The notes: generated by a model from the letters alone, not told the origin. 64,000 nucleotides of DNA from Actinomadura cremea (GCF_014648495.1 NZ_BMRF01000017.1:1-64000), one strand, 5' to 3'; positions 17,483-27,503 are shown, counted from the stretch's first letter. A program made the numbers and translations.

Positions 17483-17501
17483 GGCGCGCTCGCCGCGCGC
17501 C
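17483..17501. terminator. GC-rich hairpin between convergent genes
   Basis: GGCGCGC and GCGCGCC (17483-17489 and 17495-17501) form a perfect 7-bp stem with a 5-nt loop. It sits between the stops of the VOC gene and the crotonyl-CoA reductase gene. Confidence 0.4.
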
Positions 17502-17515
17502 ACCGCCGGAGGGAC

Positions 17516-18793
17516 CTACGCGCGTCCCGTGCCGGGCGCGGGGGCGCCGACGAGGGCCGAGACGTTGCCGAAGACGTCCTCGCCGCGGCCCATCGCGGCG
17601 TGGGCGGCGCCGATCTCGCCGAACGCGATGGTCCTGCCGAGGACCGGGTCGATCCTGCGGTCCCGGACGAGGTCGTTGTAGGCGATCGCCTGGACGTCGT
17701 TGGTGCCGTGCGACCCCTGGAAGCGCTTCTGCCGGGTCCAGTGGTAGCGCAGGTCGACCATGGCGTCGTAGCCGGTGGTGCCGACGCAGATGACGACCAT
17801 GCCGCCGGGACGGCAGACGAAGACGCTGGTCGGGATGGTGGCCGCGCCCGGGTGCTCGAACACCAGGGCGGGGTCCTGGCGGGAGCCGACGATCTCCCAG
17901 ATCTTTTTGCCGAACGCGCGGGCGCCGGCCGTCCACTCCTTCTGCCCGGCCGTGTCGTCGACGAGCGGCGGGACGCCCCAGTGGGAGAACTCGCGGCGGT
18001 CGATCCAGCCGGCGGCGCCGAACTTCTCGGCGTACGCGCCGCGCGCGGCGTCGGAGACGACGGCGACCGGGGTGGCGCCCGCGAGCCTGGCGAGCTGGGA
18101 CGCCTGGGTGCCGAGGCCGCCGGAACCGCCCCACACGAGGACGACGTCGCCCGCCTCGACGGTGTTGCCGGGCCAGCCGTGCAGCATCCGGTAGGCGGTG
18201 GTGCCGACGAGGGTCGGCGCGGCGGCCTCCTCCCACGTCAGGTGCTCGGCCTTGGGCAGCACCTGGTGGGCCTGGACGCGCGTGAACTGGCCGAACGAGC
18301 CGTAGTTGGTGTCGTACCCGTAGATGCGGGCCGACGGGGCGATCATCGGGTCGCGGCCCTCGGCGATCCAGGCGTCGCGCGGATCCCAGTAGCCGGGGTG
18401 GGTGATGACGTGCTGGCCGACCTCGATGCCGGTGACGTCCTCCCCGACCGCGTAGACGATCCCGGACGCGTCCGACCCGCCGATGTGGAAGTCCTCGGGC
18501 TCGCCGCGCTTCCGCCGGACGGCGACCTGGTCGACGGGGTACCCGCGGGCGGCCCACACGTTGTTGTAGTTGATCCCCGCGGCCATCACGGCGATGAGCA
18601 CCTCGTCCGGCCCGATCCCGGGGGTCGGCACGACCTCGGGGGCGAACGCGAGGGCCGGGTCTCCGTAGCGGTCCCGGCGGACGACCTGTGCGTGCATGGT
18701 CGCGGGGACCCGGCCGGTGGGCGGCAGTTCGCCCACCGGGACGGTGTCGGTGCCCGGGGTCACGACGCTGCGACGCTGGTCTTGTTCTGACAT
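17516..18793 (-). CDS. ccr: Crotonyl-CoA carboxylase/reductase-like medium-chain dehydrogenase
   Basis: A 425-aa MDR-family NADPH enzyme of the crotonyl-CoA carboxylase/reductase group. Matching segments are GINYNNVWAARGYPVD, THPGYWDPRD, GYDTNYGSFGQFT, HLTWEEAAAPTLVGTTAYRML, the cofactor motif VWGGSGGLGTQASQLARLAGA, and WTRQKRFQGSHGTNDVQA. The GSH histidine linked to CO2 binding in carboxylating members is kept, but the residues after it differ (GTND instead of FANY). Whether it carboxylates or simply reduces an enoyl-CoA is therefore open. ATG 18793 has GGAGG 7 nt upstream. It is last in a run of CoA-pathway genes. Confidence 0.82.
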   Translation of the reverse strand: MSEQDQRRSVVTPGTDTVPVGELPPTGRVPATMHAQVVRRDRYGDPALAFAPEVVPTPGIGPDEVLIAVMAAGINYNNVWAARGYPVDQVAVRRKRGEPEDFHIGGSDASGIVYAVGEDVTGIEVGQHVITHPGYWDPRDAWIAEGRDPMIAPSARIYGYDTNYGSFGQFTRVQAHQVLPKAEHLTWEEAAAPTLVGTTAYRMLHGWPGNTVEAGDVVLVWGGSGGLGTQASQLARLAGATPVAVVSDAARGAYAEKFGAAGWIDRREFSHWGVPPLVDDTAGQKEWTAGARAFGKKIWEIVGSRQDPALVFEHPGAATIPTSVFVCRPGGMVVICVGTTGYDAMVDLRYHWTRQKRFQGSHGTNDVQAIAYNDLVRDRRIDPVLGRTIAFGEIGAAHAAMGRGEDVFGNVSALVGAPAPGTGRA

Positions 18794-18816
18794 GGAACTA
18801 CCTCCGATTCGTGGGG

Positions 18817-20028
18817 TTACGCAGGAGTCGGGCGGCCGCGCAGGTAGGCGGCCATGGCGAGGACGCCGACGACGGGTCCGACGGCGAGGACGAGCAGCGC
18901 GGCCGACCACGAGGAGGCCGCGGCGACCTCGGGCACGAGCCAGATCGTGGCCGAGGTCGTGACGTAGCCGAGGGCGAGCTGGAAGGAGACCGCGCTGCCG
19001 ACGTACCGGGGGTCGGCGTTCTCGGTGACGAGCGCGGAGAACTGGGCCGAGTCGGAGATCACCCAGAAGCCCCAGAAGGCGGCGACGGCGAGGACGACCG
19101 GCAGGGGCGAGGTGCGGACGAGCGCCAGCGTCACGGCGGCCCCGCCGGACAGGACGAGGCTCAGCAGCGCCGCCTGCGCGCGTCCGAACCGGTCGCTGAG
19201 CAGGCCGCCGACGAGGCAGCCGAGCGCGCCGACGCCGATGCACGCGAACGCGGCGAGGGACGCGCCGCGTTCCCCGCCGTCCGAGCCGGCGAACGGGCCG
19301 AGGGTCGAGAGGAAGGCGCCGACCCACGCCCACATGGCGTACAGCTCCCACATGTGGCCGACGTAGCCGAGGTTCGCCAGCAGGACGGGCCGGCTGCGGA
19401 CGGCCCGCAGCGCGTGGCCCGGACGGAACGCCGACCGCGGGAACGGGTAGGGGCCCGAGTCGCGCAGCAGCAGGACGACGAGGCCGCCCGCGAGGGTGAG
19501 CGCGGACGTCGTCGCGATCACCACCCGCCAGTCGAGCCCGCCGGTGGCCTTGACGAGCTGCGGCGCCGCCGACCCGAGGGTGAGCGCGGCGATCATCACG
19601 CCGAGCGCGGTGCCGCGGCCCTTCCGGAACCAGGACGACACCTCCTTGAGCGCGGGCGGGTACACGGCGGCGAGGGACGCGCCCGTCAGCGCCCGCAGGA
19701 CCAGCGCGGCCTCGTACCCGGGGGCCCAGAGCAGCGCGAGGTTGAACGCGGCGGCGGCGACGGCGCCGGCGCACATCAGCCGGGTGCCGCGGACGGCGTC
19801 GGCGAGCCCGGTCGCGGCCAGGGCGAGGGCCCCGGCGGCGAACCCGAGCTGCACGGCGACGGTGAGCAGCGACGACCGCCCGCTGCTCAGCCCCCACAGC
19901 TCCCGCAGCTGCGGGACGACGAACGAGGCCGAGAACCACACGCTCATCGACAGGAAGGTGCTGACGGCGATGACCGCGAGGGCGGTCCGGGCCCGGGGCC
20001 TGGCCCGCCGGGTGCCGGTCTTCGTCAC
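18817..20028 (-). CDS. MFS transporter
   Basis: A 403-aa 12-TM major-facilitator protein. The first helix is at about residues 15-35 (ALAVIAVSTFLSMSVWFSASFVVPQL), and the loop motif GGLLSDRFGRAQA lies in the second half. The start GTG 20028 overlaps the stop of the CoA ligase gene by four bases (GTGA), so it is translationally coupled. The position inside a CoA-ligase/enoyl-CoA hydratase/reductase operon argues for uptake of the carboxylic acid substrate rather than drug export. Confidence 0.85.
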   Translation of the reverse strand: MTKTGTRRARPRARTALAVIAVSTFLSMSVWFSASFVVPQLRELWGLSSGRSSLLTVAVQLGFAAGALALAATGLADAVRGTRLMCAGAVAAAAFNLALLWAPGYEAALVLRALTGASLAAVYPPALKEVSSWFRKGRGTALGVMIAALTLGSAAPQLVKATGGLDWRVVIATTSALTLAGGLVVLLLRDSGPYPFPRSAFRPGHALRAVRSRPVLLANLGYVGHMWELYAMWAWVGAFLSTLGPFAGSDGGERGASLAAFACIGVGALGCLVGGLLSDRFGRAQAALLSLVLSGGAAVTLALVRTSPLPVVLAVAAFWGFWVISDSAQFSALVTENADPRYVGSAVSFQLALGYVTTSATIWLVPEVAAASSWSAALLVLAVGPVVGVLAMAAYLRGRPTPA

Positions 20029-22112
20029 GGCCGCCCGCCCGTCCGCGGGCGCGCGGCGCTCCGGGCGCGTCCGAGGGCGCCGATGGCACGGTCCACCGAG
20101 TCGAGCATCGGGACCCCGCGGGCGGCCGCACGGGCGCGCAGGTCGCGGACCAGGTCGTCCTGCTCCCGGCCACCGCCGCCGCGCAGGACCAGGACGAGCG
20201 GGACGCCGCCCCGCTCGGCGGCGAGCATGTCCTCCGTCAGCGACCGGACGAGCGCGGCCCCCTCCGCGCCGGTCCGCAGGTCGTAGACCGTCCCCACGTC
20301 GAGGTAGGCGCAGAGCTGGTCGACGGCGGGGTCCGCGGCCATCGCCCGCACCAGCTCGCCGGTGAAGGGGCCGCCGTCGTCGAACAGCGACCAGACGGGG
20401 ATGTCGACCGGGTTCGCGAGGCTGGTGCCGGGGACGGCGAACCGGGCGAGCGCGCGCGCGGTGGCGTCCCCAGTGGCGGAGAGCCGCAGGCCGTGCTCGT
20501 GCGCGACGTCCGCGCCGACGACGGCGACCCCGCCGCCGCTGCCGAGCAGGCCGAGGCCGTCGCCGCCGAGGTCCGGCGCGTGCTGCAGGACGAGCAGGGT
20601 GTCGAGCAGTTCGTCCAGGTTCCGGACGAGGGTGACGCCGGCGGCGGCCGCGGTGTCGGTGAGCAGCCGCGGGTCGGCGGCGAGCGCCCCGGTGTGGGAC
20701 GCGGCGGCGGCCGTCCCGGCGGCGCTGCGCCCGCCCTTGAACAGCACGACCGGCGTGGTCATGGCCGCGGCGAGCCGGAAGAACCGCCCGGCGTCGCGGT
20801 CGTCCTCCAGGTAGAAGGCGGCAACGCGGGTGCGCTCGTCGGCTTCGCAGAAGGCCAGCAGTTCGGACGGCGACACGTCGTCGCAGTTGCCGACGGACGT
20901 GACGAAGCTGAACCGCAGCCCCAGCTCGTTGCCGCGCCGGACGACGTCGCCCGCGTAGGTGCCGGACTGCGACACCACCGCGATCCCGCCGCGCTCCGGG
21001 GACGAGGCGTCCGCGCCGATCATCGTCAGGCGCGAGTACGGGGTGTAGTGGCCGATGCAGTTGGGGCCGAGGACCCGCATCCCGCCGGGCGTCCGGGCGA
21101 GGTCCGGGGTGTCGGCGGTGTAGACGTGGGCGGTCCGGGTGCCGCGCGCCGCCAGATCCCGGAGGGCGGCGGGCACCGCGTCCGCGGGCAGGGCGACGAC
21201 CGCGCGGTCGATCCCCCGGGGCAGTTCGGCGGCGGAGGCGACCGCGGGCAGGCCGAGGATCTCGCCGGAGGAGCGGCTCACCGGATGGATCGGCCCGGCG
21301 AACCCCTGGTCGAGCGCGCCCCGCACCGCCCGGTGCCCCATCTTGCGCGGATCGGCGGACGCGCCCAGCACGGCCAGCGACTCGGGGTAGATCGCGGGCC
21401 GCAGCTCCGCGTACGCCGTCGCGGGACTCGGCGGAACCGGCACCCCTCCCCCGGACCGCGCGACGGCGCGGGCGTCGACGGCGACCACGCCGTCCGCGCC
21501 CGCCACGATCGGGTTCAGGTCGATCTGGTCGACGGGTTCGGTGAGCAGCAGGCCGTCCGCCCCGGCGACCCGGACCAGCAGCTTCGCGAGGGCGTCGTGC
21601 GCGGCGGGCAGCCGGCGGGCCAGCGCCGTCCCGATCCGGGTCCGGCCGAGCAGCCGGACGGCGCCGTCGTGGTCGATCGGCGCGGGCGCGAACGCGACGT
21701 CGCCGAGCGCCTCCACGTCGACCCCGCCGGAGCCGGTCATGACGATCGGGCCGAAGGCGGGGTCGTGCAGGGCGCCCACGACGACCTCCGGCCCCGCGTC
21801 GACCATCGGTTCGACGGTCACCCCGCGGACGGCGGCGCCGCGCGAGCGCTGCCCGTCCAGCAGCCGGTCCGTCGCCTCCCGCACGTCCGCCGGACGCACC
21901 CCGAGCAAAACGCCGCCGGCCTTGCTCTTGTGGACGACGCCGTCCGCCACCAGCTTGATCGCGACCGGGCGGCCGACGTCGCGCGCGGCGGCCTCGGCGT
22001 CCCGCGCGGTGGCGGCGAACACGACGGGGTTGGCGGGGATCCCGTACCGGATGGCGAGGTCGCGCACGACGTCCTCGCGGAGTCGCTCCGCGGCCGGAGC
22101 GGCGGCGGTCAC
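20025..22112 (-). CDS. ADP-forming acyl-CoA (acetate-CoA ligase type) synthetase
   Basis: A 695-aa fused enzyme. The N-terminal ATP-grasp domain (about 1-225) contains AIKLVADGVVHKSKAGGVLLGV, and the CoA-binding domain starts near PESLAVLGASADPRKMGHRA (about 245). The succinyl-CoA-synthetase-like domain follows, with the phospho-histidine region AAAASHTGALAADPRLL. The ATP-grasp (beta) half precedes the alpha half, the reverse of the archaeal acetate-CoA ligase fusion, an order known in bacterial members. It converts an acid, ATP and CoA to acyl-CoA and ADP. It overlaps the hydratase upstream and the MFS downstream by four bases each. Confidence 0.87.
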   Translation of the reverse strand: MTAAAPAAERLREDVVRDLAIRYGIPANPVVFAATARDAEAAARDVGRPVAIKLVADGVVHKSKAGGVLLGVRPADVREATDRLLDGQRSRGAAVRGVTVEPMVDAGPEVVVGALHDPAFGPIVMTGSGGVDVEALGDVAFAPAPIDHDGAVRLLGRTRIGTALARRLPAAHDALAKLLVRVAGADGLLLTEPVDQIDLNPIVAGADGVVAVDARAVARSGGGVPVPPSPATAYAELRPAIYPESLAVLGASADPRKMGHRAVRGALDQGFAGPIHPVSRSSGEILGLPAVASAAELPRGIDRAVVALPADAVPAALRDLAARGTRTAHVYTADTPDLARTPGGMRVLGPNCIGHYTPYSRLTMIGADASSPERGGIAVVSQSGTYAGDVVRRGNELGLRFSFVTSVGNCDDVSPSELLAFCEADERTRVAAFYLEDDRDAGRFFRLAAAMTTPVVLFKGGRSAAGTAAAASHTGALAADPRLLTDTAAAAGVTLVRNLDELLDTLLVLQHAPDLGGDGLGLLGSGGGVAVVGADVAHEHGLRLSATGDATARALARFAVPGTSLANPVDIPVWSLFDDGGPFTGELVRAMAADPAVDQLCAYLDVGTVYDLRTGAEGAALVRSLTEDMLAAERGGVPLVLVLRGGGGREQDDLVRDLRARAAARGVPMLDSVDRAIGALGRARSAARPRTGGRP

Positions 22113-22912
22113 GCGAGCACCTCGGCGATCCGTTCGCGCAGGTCGGACGGGGGGTCGGGGTACTCCGGCGGGCGCCGTTCCAGGAACGAGCGGACGCCCT
22201 CGTCGCCGTCCGGAAGCTCCCGGACCAGCGCGGCGAGCAGCGGCTCGGCGGCCTGCCCGGCGTCCGGGCCGTGCGCCAGGGTCGTCCGCAGCCCGGCCTT
22301 GACCGCGGCGACGACGGCGGGCGAGACCTTCGCGATCTCGTCCGCGAGGGCGAGCGCCGGTTCGAGCGCGGGACCGTCCGCGACACGGTGGACGAACCCG
22401 TGCCGCAGCGCTTCGTCGGCGCCGAACGGCGCGGCCGTGGCCAGCCAGCCGAACGCGACCGGGTAGCCGACCACGTCGAGCAGCCTGCTCAGCTGGCCGC
22501 CGACCGGGACGAGCCCGATGGCCGCGCCGACGGCGCAGAACCGCGCGTCCGCGCTCGCGACCCGCAGATCGCAGTTCAGCGCGAGGATGAACCCGGCCGC
22601 GTAGGCGGGTCCGTCGACGGCCGCGATGACCGGCGTGCCCAATTCGGCCGGGCGGGTGAACGCCGCGTTGGCCTCCGGGTCGCCGGCCGTGCTCGGGTCG
22701 TCCAGCACATCCTGGAGGTCGTGCCCGGACGAGAAGCAGCCGCCGGCCCCGGTGACGACGATCGCGCGGACGGCCGGGTCTGCGTCCGCCCGGTCCAGTT
22801 CGGCCAGCAGGTCGGGGGCCATCCGCCCGGCGAAGGCGTTGCGTTTGGCCGGATTGTCGATGGTCAGGACGCGGACGGCGCCGCGGTCGGACACGCCGAT
22901 GCCGGATGCCAT
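22109..22912 (-). CDS. Enoyl-CoA hydratase/isomerase family protein
   Basis: A 267-aa crotonase. GCFSSGHDLQDVLDD and DGPAYAAGFILALNCDLRVASADARFCAVGAAIGLVP give the two oxyanion-hole loops and hexapeptide region. ATG 22912 has GAGGAA directly upstream. It is the first gene of a coupled set of hydratase, ADP-forming ligase, MFS and crotonyl-CoA-reductase-like enzyme. That order fits activation, hydration and reduction of a small unsaturated acid, which is inference. Confidence 0.87.
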   Translation of the reverse strand: MASGIGVSDRGAVRVLTIDNPAKRNAFAGRMAPDLLAELDRADADPAVRAIVVTGAGGCFSSGHDLQDVLDDPSTAGDPEANAAFTRPAELGTPVIAAVDGPAYAAGFILALNCDLRVASADARFCAVGAAIGLVPVGGQLSRLLDVVGYPVAFGWLATAAPFGADEALRHGFVHRVADGPALEPALALADEIAKVSPAVVAAVKAGLRTTLAHGPDAGQAAEPLLAALVRELPDGDEGVRSFLERRPPEYPDPPSDLRERIAEVLA

Positions 22913-22962
22913 GTTTCCTCCTGTTTCGGGGAGCGTGGTGCCTGGTGGGGTGCGGTGCCGGG

Positions 22963-24533
22963 TCAGGCTTCCCGGGCGGGCGTCCGGAGGCGCGGCCCCG
23001 CGGGGACGCCGTCCGGGACGTCCTGGACGGACGGCCTGCGGGCCACGGCGACGAGACTGCCCACGACCGTCACGAGCAGGTTGAGCACCAGCGCCGAGAT
23101 CGCGATGTAGATCGGGTCGGGCAGGAAGAACGGGGTCGCGGTGGAGCCGCCGAACGGCCCCCCGCCGGGCGCCTTGACCTGGTAGGCGGCCCACGTGCCG
23201 TAGGCGATGCCGACGGCCCAACCGAGCAGCAGCGCGCGCCGGTCGGCGAACCGTCCGGTGAACAGGCCGAGCAGGACGGTGGGAAGCGTCTGCAGGATCC
23301 AGATCCCGCCGAGGAGCTGGAAGTTCAGCGCGAAGTCGGTGTTCAGGGTGAGCACGAAGACCAGCGCGCCGATCTTCACCAGCACCGAGACGATCTTGGA
23401 GACCCGCGTCTCCGTGCGCGCCGAGACGTCACCGCCCGCGAGCGGCCGGTACAGGTTGCGGCTCACCAGGTTGCCCGCCGCGATCGCCATGATCGCGGCC
23501 GGGACCAGCGCGCTCATCGCGATGGCCGCGTACGCGACGCCGGTGAACCAGGACGGGAACATCTGGTCGATCAGCTGCGGGACGGCGAACTGCGGGTTGC
23601 CGTGCGCCGGGCGGACGCCCGCCGCCAGCGCCATGACGCCGAGCAGCGCGACGAAGCCGAGCAGGACCGTATAGACGGGCAGCACCGACATGTTCCGCCG
23701 GACGGTCTTCGGGCCCCGGGCCGCGAACACGCCCGTCATCGCGTGCGGGTACAGGAAGAACGCCATCCCGGAGCCCAGCGCGAGCGTCGCGTAGACGGCG
23801 GGTTCGACGGACGTCGCCGCGTCCCCGCCCGCACCGGACGCCGCCAGGGCCCGCGACGCGTCCGCGAAGATCGACTCGAATCCGCCGAGCTTCACCGGGA
23901 TCACCACCACGGCGACGATCACGACGAGGTAGGTCAGGCCGTCCTTCACGAACGCGATCAGCGCCGGGGCGCGCACGCCGGACGAGTAGGTGAAGACCGC
24001 GAGGATGCCGAAGGCGATGAGGAGCGGCAGGTCGCGGACGAACCAGCCGCCGGAGCCGCCGAGCCCAGCGACTCGAAGATCACCTGCAGCCCGACGAGCT
24101 GGAGCGCCAGGTAGGGCAGCGTGGCGAGCAGGCCGGTGAGGGTGATCGCCAGCCCCAGCGTCCTGGATCCGAACCGCTCGTCGACGTAGTCGGTGAGGGT
24201 GACGTGGCCGCGCTCGTGGGCGAGCGCCACCAGCTTCGGCAGGAACAGGAATCCCAGCGCGTACAGCACGACCGCGTTGGGGATCGCGTAGAAGCCGAAC
24301 GCGCCCATGCTGAACACGGCGGCGGGGACGGCGATCAGCGTGTAGGCGCTGTAGAGGTCCCCGCCGAGCAGGAACCACGTGATGAACGGGCCGAACGTGC
24401 GGCCGCCGAGCGCCCACTCGTCCAAATTCTCGGCCTTCGCCCGCCGCCACCGGCTCGCGACGAAGCCCATCCCGGTCATCACGAGCAGCAGGACGAGGAA
24501 CACGGTGAAGGTGACGGAGTCGATGCCGCTCAC
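22963..24533 (-). pseudogene. Sodium:solute symporter, interrupted by a frameshift
   Basis: The N-terminal half starts at GTG 24533 (VSGIDSVTFTVFLVLLL) and reads through the SSS signature region LVALAHERGHVTLTDYVDERFGS. The C-terminal half continues in another frame from GGSGGWFVRDLPLLIAFGILAVFTYSSG to the stop at 22963. The join lies at about 24060-24070, where one G is missing from a short G run (CCC at 24064-24066 on the plus strand); restoring it gives a continuous ~520-aa symporter of normal size. This is either a sequencing error or a real lesion. The DUF3311 partner gene overlaps the start by four bases (GTGA). Confidence 0.8.
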
Positions 24534-24775
24534 GAGGCGTCCTCCGGCCCGTCGTCCTCGCCGGTGAACAGCAGCCGGTAGACGGTGCCGGTGCCGAGCG
24601 CGGCCAGCACCGCCATCGACATCTGGAACCAGAAGAAGAAGGGGATGCCGAGAAGCTCGGGCTCCGTACGGTGGTACAGCGGGACGGCCAGCGCGAGCAG
24701 CACGGGGACGGCGACCAGGGCGGCGCAGAGCACGATCTTCAGGCGCGGTGCGGACGTTGTTCCGGGGTGGCCCAT
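24530..24775 (-). CDS. DUF3311 small membrane protein, symporter partner
   Basis: An 81-aa protein with two membrane helices (LKIVLCAALVAVPVLLALAVPLYH and GIPFFFWFQMSMAVLAALGTGTVY). DUF3311 proteins are typically encoded just before an SSS-family symporter and thought to be its small subunit. ATG 24775 has AGGAGGG 8 nt upstream; a longer in-frame version starts at 24811. Its stop overlaps the symporter GTG. Confidence 0.85.
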   Translation of the reverse strand: MGHPGTTSAPRLKIVLCAALVAVPVLLALAVPLYHRTEPELLGIPFFFWFQMSMAVLAALGTGTVYRLLFTGEDDGPEDAS

Positions 24776-24912
24776 CAAGAACCCTCCTCGGGGGTCTAGG
24801 TGGGTGAACACGCGTTTCGCGGAACGTTACGAAGAGGCCCAGACGCACGGCAGTGCGGGAAACGAGATCTTCGGCGTCGATCCGCTGCGGAAACCGCAAC
24901 CCCGGAGAGTCG

Positions 24913-26140
24913 TCAGCCGAGCGGCGGGGCCGAGTCGTGCAGCCGCAGGCCGAGCGCGAGGACCAGGAGGCCGTCGACCACGAACGGGTCCATCCCCGTC
25001 AGCGCGTGGATGCGCCGCAGCCGGTAGACGACGGTGTTCGGGCTCACCGACAGCAGGTGCGCGGCGCGGGTCAGGGTGAAGCTCGTGGAGACGTAGGCGC
25101 GCAGCGTCGCGAGCAACTCGGTCCCCTTGCGCGCGTCGTACTCGAGCAGCGGCCGCACCGTCTCCTCGAGCATCGCGTCGGTGTGCCGCGCGGACAGCAG
25201 GATCTGGTCGAGCAGCACGTCGGGGAACCGGATGGCCCGGCCCGCGTACCTGCTGGCGGAGCCGAGCCGGGCGGCGTCGCGGGCCTCGGTGTAGGAGCGG
25301 CGGACGCCCTCCAGGCCGTCGTGCGTGCGTCCGATCCCGACCACCAGCCCCAGCTCGGACGCGGCGAGGTCGTCGGCGGCCGCCCCGAGCCCGGTCTCCT
25401 CGGCACTGGACCCGGCCGAGCAGACGCACACGATCTCGGTCTCCCGCAGCCCGACCAGGAACGTCTTCGCGAGCGGCGACAGCGCCGCGCGCACCGCCCG
25501 CACGGCCGTCCTCCAGGGTCGGCGCGAGGGCGACGACGACCAGCAGCCGCCGCAGCGTCATCGCCAGGACCGACACCTGCCGGCGGGCCCGCTCGCTCAC
25601 CGGCTCGCCGCTGAGCAGGGTGTCCAGCACGTCCGTGTGCAGGGTCTGCCCGTCGGAGGCGACCTCGGTGGACTCGTGGGTGTAGGCCCTGCTCACGTAC
25701 ATCGAGACCAGGTCGACGTAGGCCATCACGCCCTCCGCCGCGTCGACCGCCAGCCGCAGCCCCACCGCGTCGGTCCCCGCCAGCTCGGCCATCGACCGCC
25801 ACAGGTGGGTGCCCCACAGCCGGAACGTCCGCAGCAGCGACGGGAGGCTGACGTGCTGGTGGACGCGCCGTGCCGCGCTCCGCCGCAGCCACTCGTCGTC
25901 CTGCTCGGCGATGTCGAAGCCGTCCTCGAAGGCCCGCACCAGGTACTCGATGTTCTGCACGGCGACTTCGAACACGTCGCGGGTCAGGACCGGCTCGGGC
26001 AGCTCCCGGTACTCGGCGATCACCGTCCGGTAGGTCTCGACGAGCTCGCCCGCCAGCTCGCGCCGGCGGGCGTGCACCAGCCGCAGCAGCTCACGCCGCC
26101 GCTCGTCGTATCCCGCCGCGGCGGGCACCCCCCGGTCCAT
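24913..26140 (-). pseudogene. PucR-family transcriptional regulator, frameshifted
   Basis: Two frames together make a full PucR/CdaR-type regulator of about 405 aa. The N-terminal part starts at 26140 (MDRGVPAAAGYDERRRELLRLV) and continues to VVVALAPTLEDG. The C-terminal part resumes at VRAVRAALSPLAKTFLVGL and ends with the PucR HTH (LRAYVSTSFTLTRAAHLLSVSPNTVVYRLRRI). Removing a single C near 25505-25508 restores the frame. It stands next to the symporter, as is usual for such pairs, and would control it. Both genes carrying one-base shifts is notable. Confidence 0.8.
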
Positions 26141-26165
26141 GCCACGACTCTATGAGCAGCGAAGC

Positions 26166-27503
26166 TCAGCTACAGCTCATCGAGGGGTCGTCGGAGTCCT
26201 CGCCGAACCGCGTGCAGGTGTGCTGGACACCCTTCAGATCGCCGATCTCGGTCTGCCCGACCCGGCCCAGCCAGTGGACCTCGGTCGAGTCGGAGGTCGG
26301 CTTCAGGTGCGGGTAGCGCAGGACCTCCCACGAGGGGAACCGGTCCTTGGTCGTCCGGACGTCGAAGGTCGCGGTGTTGTTGACGGTCGCGCCCGGGACG
26401 TACTGGTGCGGGGTCAGCCAGAAGGTCGCGTTGATCCGCCCGAGGTTGGCCAGTTCCGGGTAGCCCGACTCGGAGAATCCGTTGACCAGCGACACGTCGA
26501 TGCGGGCTCCTCCGTCGCCGTACGGTTCGACCCAGTACTCGTTCTGCTCGATGTCGTTGCTGTCGGTGTTCTCTTTCGCGTGGGGCGTGCGGACCAGCGG
26601 TTTGGCGTCCCAGCAGTTGACGAACTGGATGCACGAGTGCTCGATGTAGACCCCCACTCGCCCGGTGGCGGTGTCCCAGGCGATGGTGCCCTTGGCTCCG
26701 GCCTCCGGTTCGGTGCTGAACGAGCGGTGCTCGCCGATCTCGTCATAGAACTCGGTGGTGTCGGCGATGAAGCCGCGGACCAGGACGATCCCGCGATCGG
26801 CTCCCTGCGGCAGCAGGGTCGCGCTCTCCGCCTGGTCACCGGGGTTCGCGCCGCCGTTGAGGTGCTTCGCCGCGGCCTGCTGCCACTGCGGGTTGGTCGC
26901 CTCGTTCGGCGCCCAGCCGATCGGTCCCTTCTCGAACTGCTGCGCGAAGCCGTGCTCCGGGCTCGCGCTCGGGGCCTCGTCGGTCACGGGATAGCCGTAC
27001 GGGCCGTTCTCCCAGCCCGAGGCGGCCCACTTCGCCCCGATCTCGCCCCACACCGGGTGCGCGCCGTTGGAGCGGCTCGGGTGCCAGTAGATCGTGCCGC
27101 CCTCGTACTCCTGACGTTTTCCGGCACCGTCCGGGTTGGTGAACTCGTCGCTCTTCGGGAACCCGAGCTTGCCGCCCTCCCAACCGAGCTGCCCCCATTT
27201 GTCGCCGATGGTCCCCCACACCGGGTGGGCTCCCGCCTCGGCGGTCCAGTAGATCGACCCGCCGTCGAAGGTCGTGAACTTGCCACGCCCGTTCGGGGTG
27301 GCCTGCTCGTCCGACCGCGGGCATCCGAGCGGACTGGTGGGCCCTCCCACCTCGTCGTACTTGGCCTGGATCGCACCGAGAACCCAATGCGGACGTCCGC
27401 AGTACTGGCCGTCCGCGTTCGCGGCCGTCGGCGACACGACCGTCACCGCCACGGTCGCGGCGGCGAGTACGACACTTCGACGCAGCGCTTTGGAGCGCAC
27501 CAT
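26166..27503 (-). CDS. Secreted LGFP-repeat protein
   Basis: A 445-aa exported protein. A signal peptide covers about residues 1-30 (basic start, hydrophobic core, cleavage near ANA-DG). Three LGFP repeats follow at about 40-205, for example GAHPVWGTIGDKWGQLGWEGG and LGFPKSDE. The C-terminal half (about 210-445) is a unique domain with six cysteines and many aromatic residues that I do not recognise. LGFP repeats occur in actinobacterial cell-envelope proteins and esterases and probably bind wall polymers. There is no obvious catalytic triad. Confidence 0.83.
   Translation of the reverse strand: MVRSKALRRSVVLAAATVAVTVVSPTAANADGQYCGRPHWVLGAIQAKYDEVGGPTSPLGCPRSDEQATPNGRGKFTTFDGGSIYWTAEAGAHPVWGTIGDKWGQLGWEGGKLGFPKSDEFTNPDGAGKRQEYEGGTIYWHPSRSNGAHPVWGEIGAKWAASGWENGPYGYPVTDEAPSASPEHGFAQQFEKGPIGWAPNEATNPQWQQAAAKHLNGGANPGDQAESATLLPQGADRGIVLVRGFIADTTEFYDEIGEHRSFSTEPEAGAKGTIAWDTATGRVGVYIEHSCIQFVNCWDAKPLVRTPHAKENTDSNDIEQNEYWVEPYGDGGARIDVSLVNGFSESGYPELANLGRINATFWLTPHQYVPGATVNNTATFDVRTTKDRFPSWEVLRYPHLKPTSDSTEVHWLGRVGQTEIGDLKGVQHTCTRFGEDSDDPSMSCS

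Noticed and set aside
18817-22386. A single 1189-codon frame covering the MFS and the CoA ligase genes
   Set aside because: Only the last third is protein-like (the MFS); upstream it is the out-of-frame reading of the ligase. The GTGA overlap at 20025-20028 defines two separate genes.
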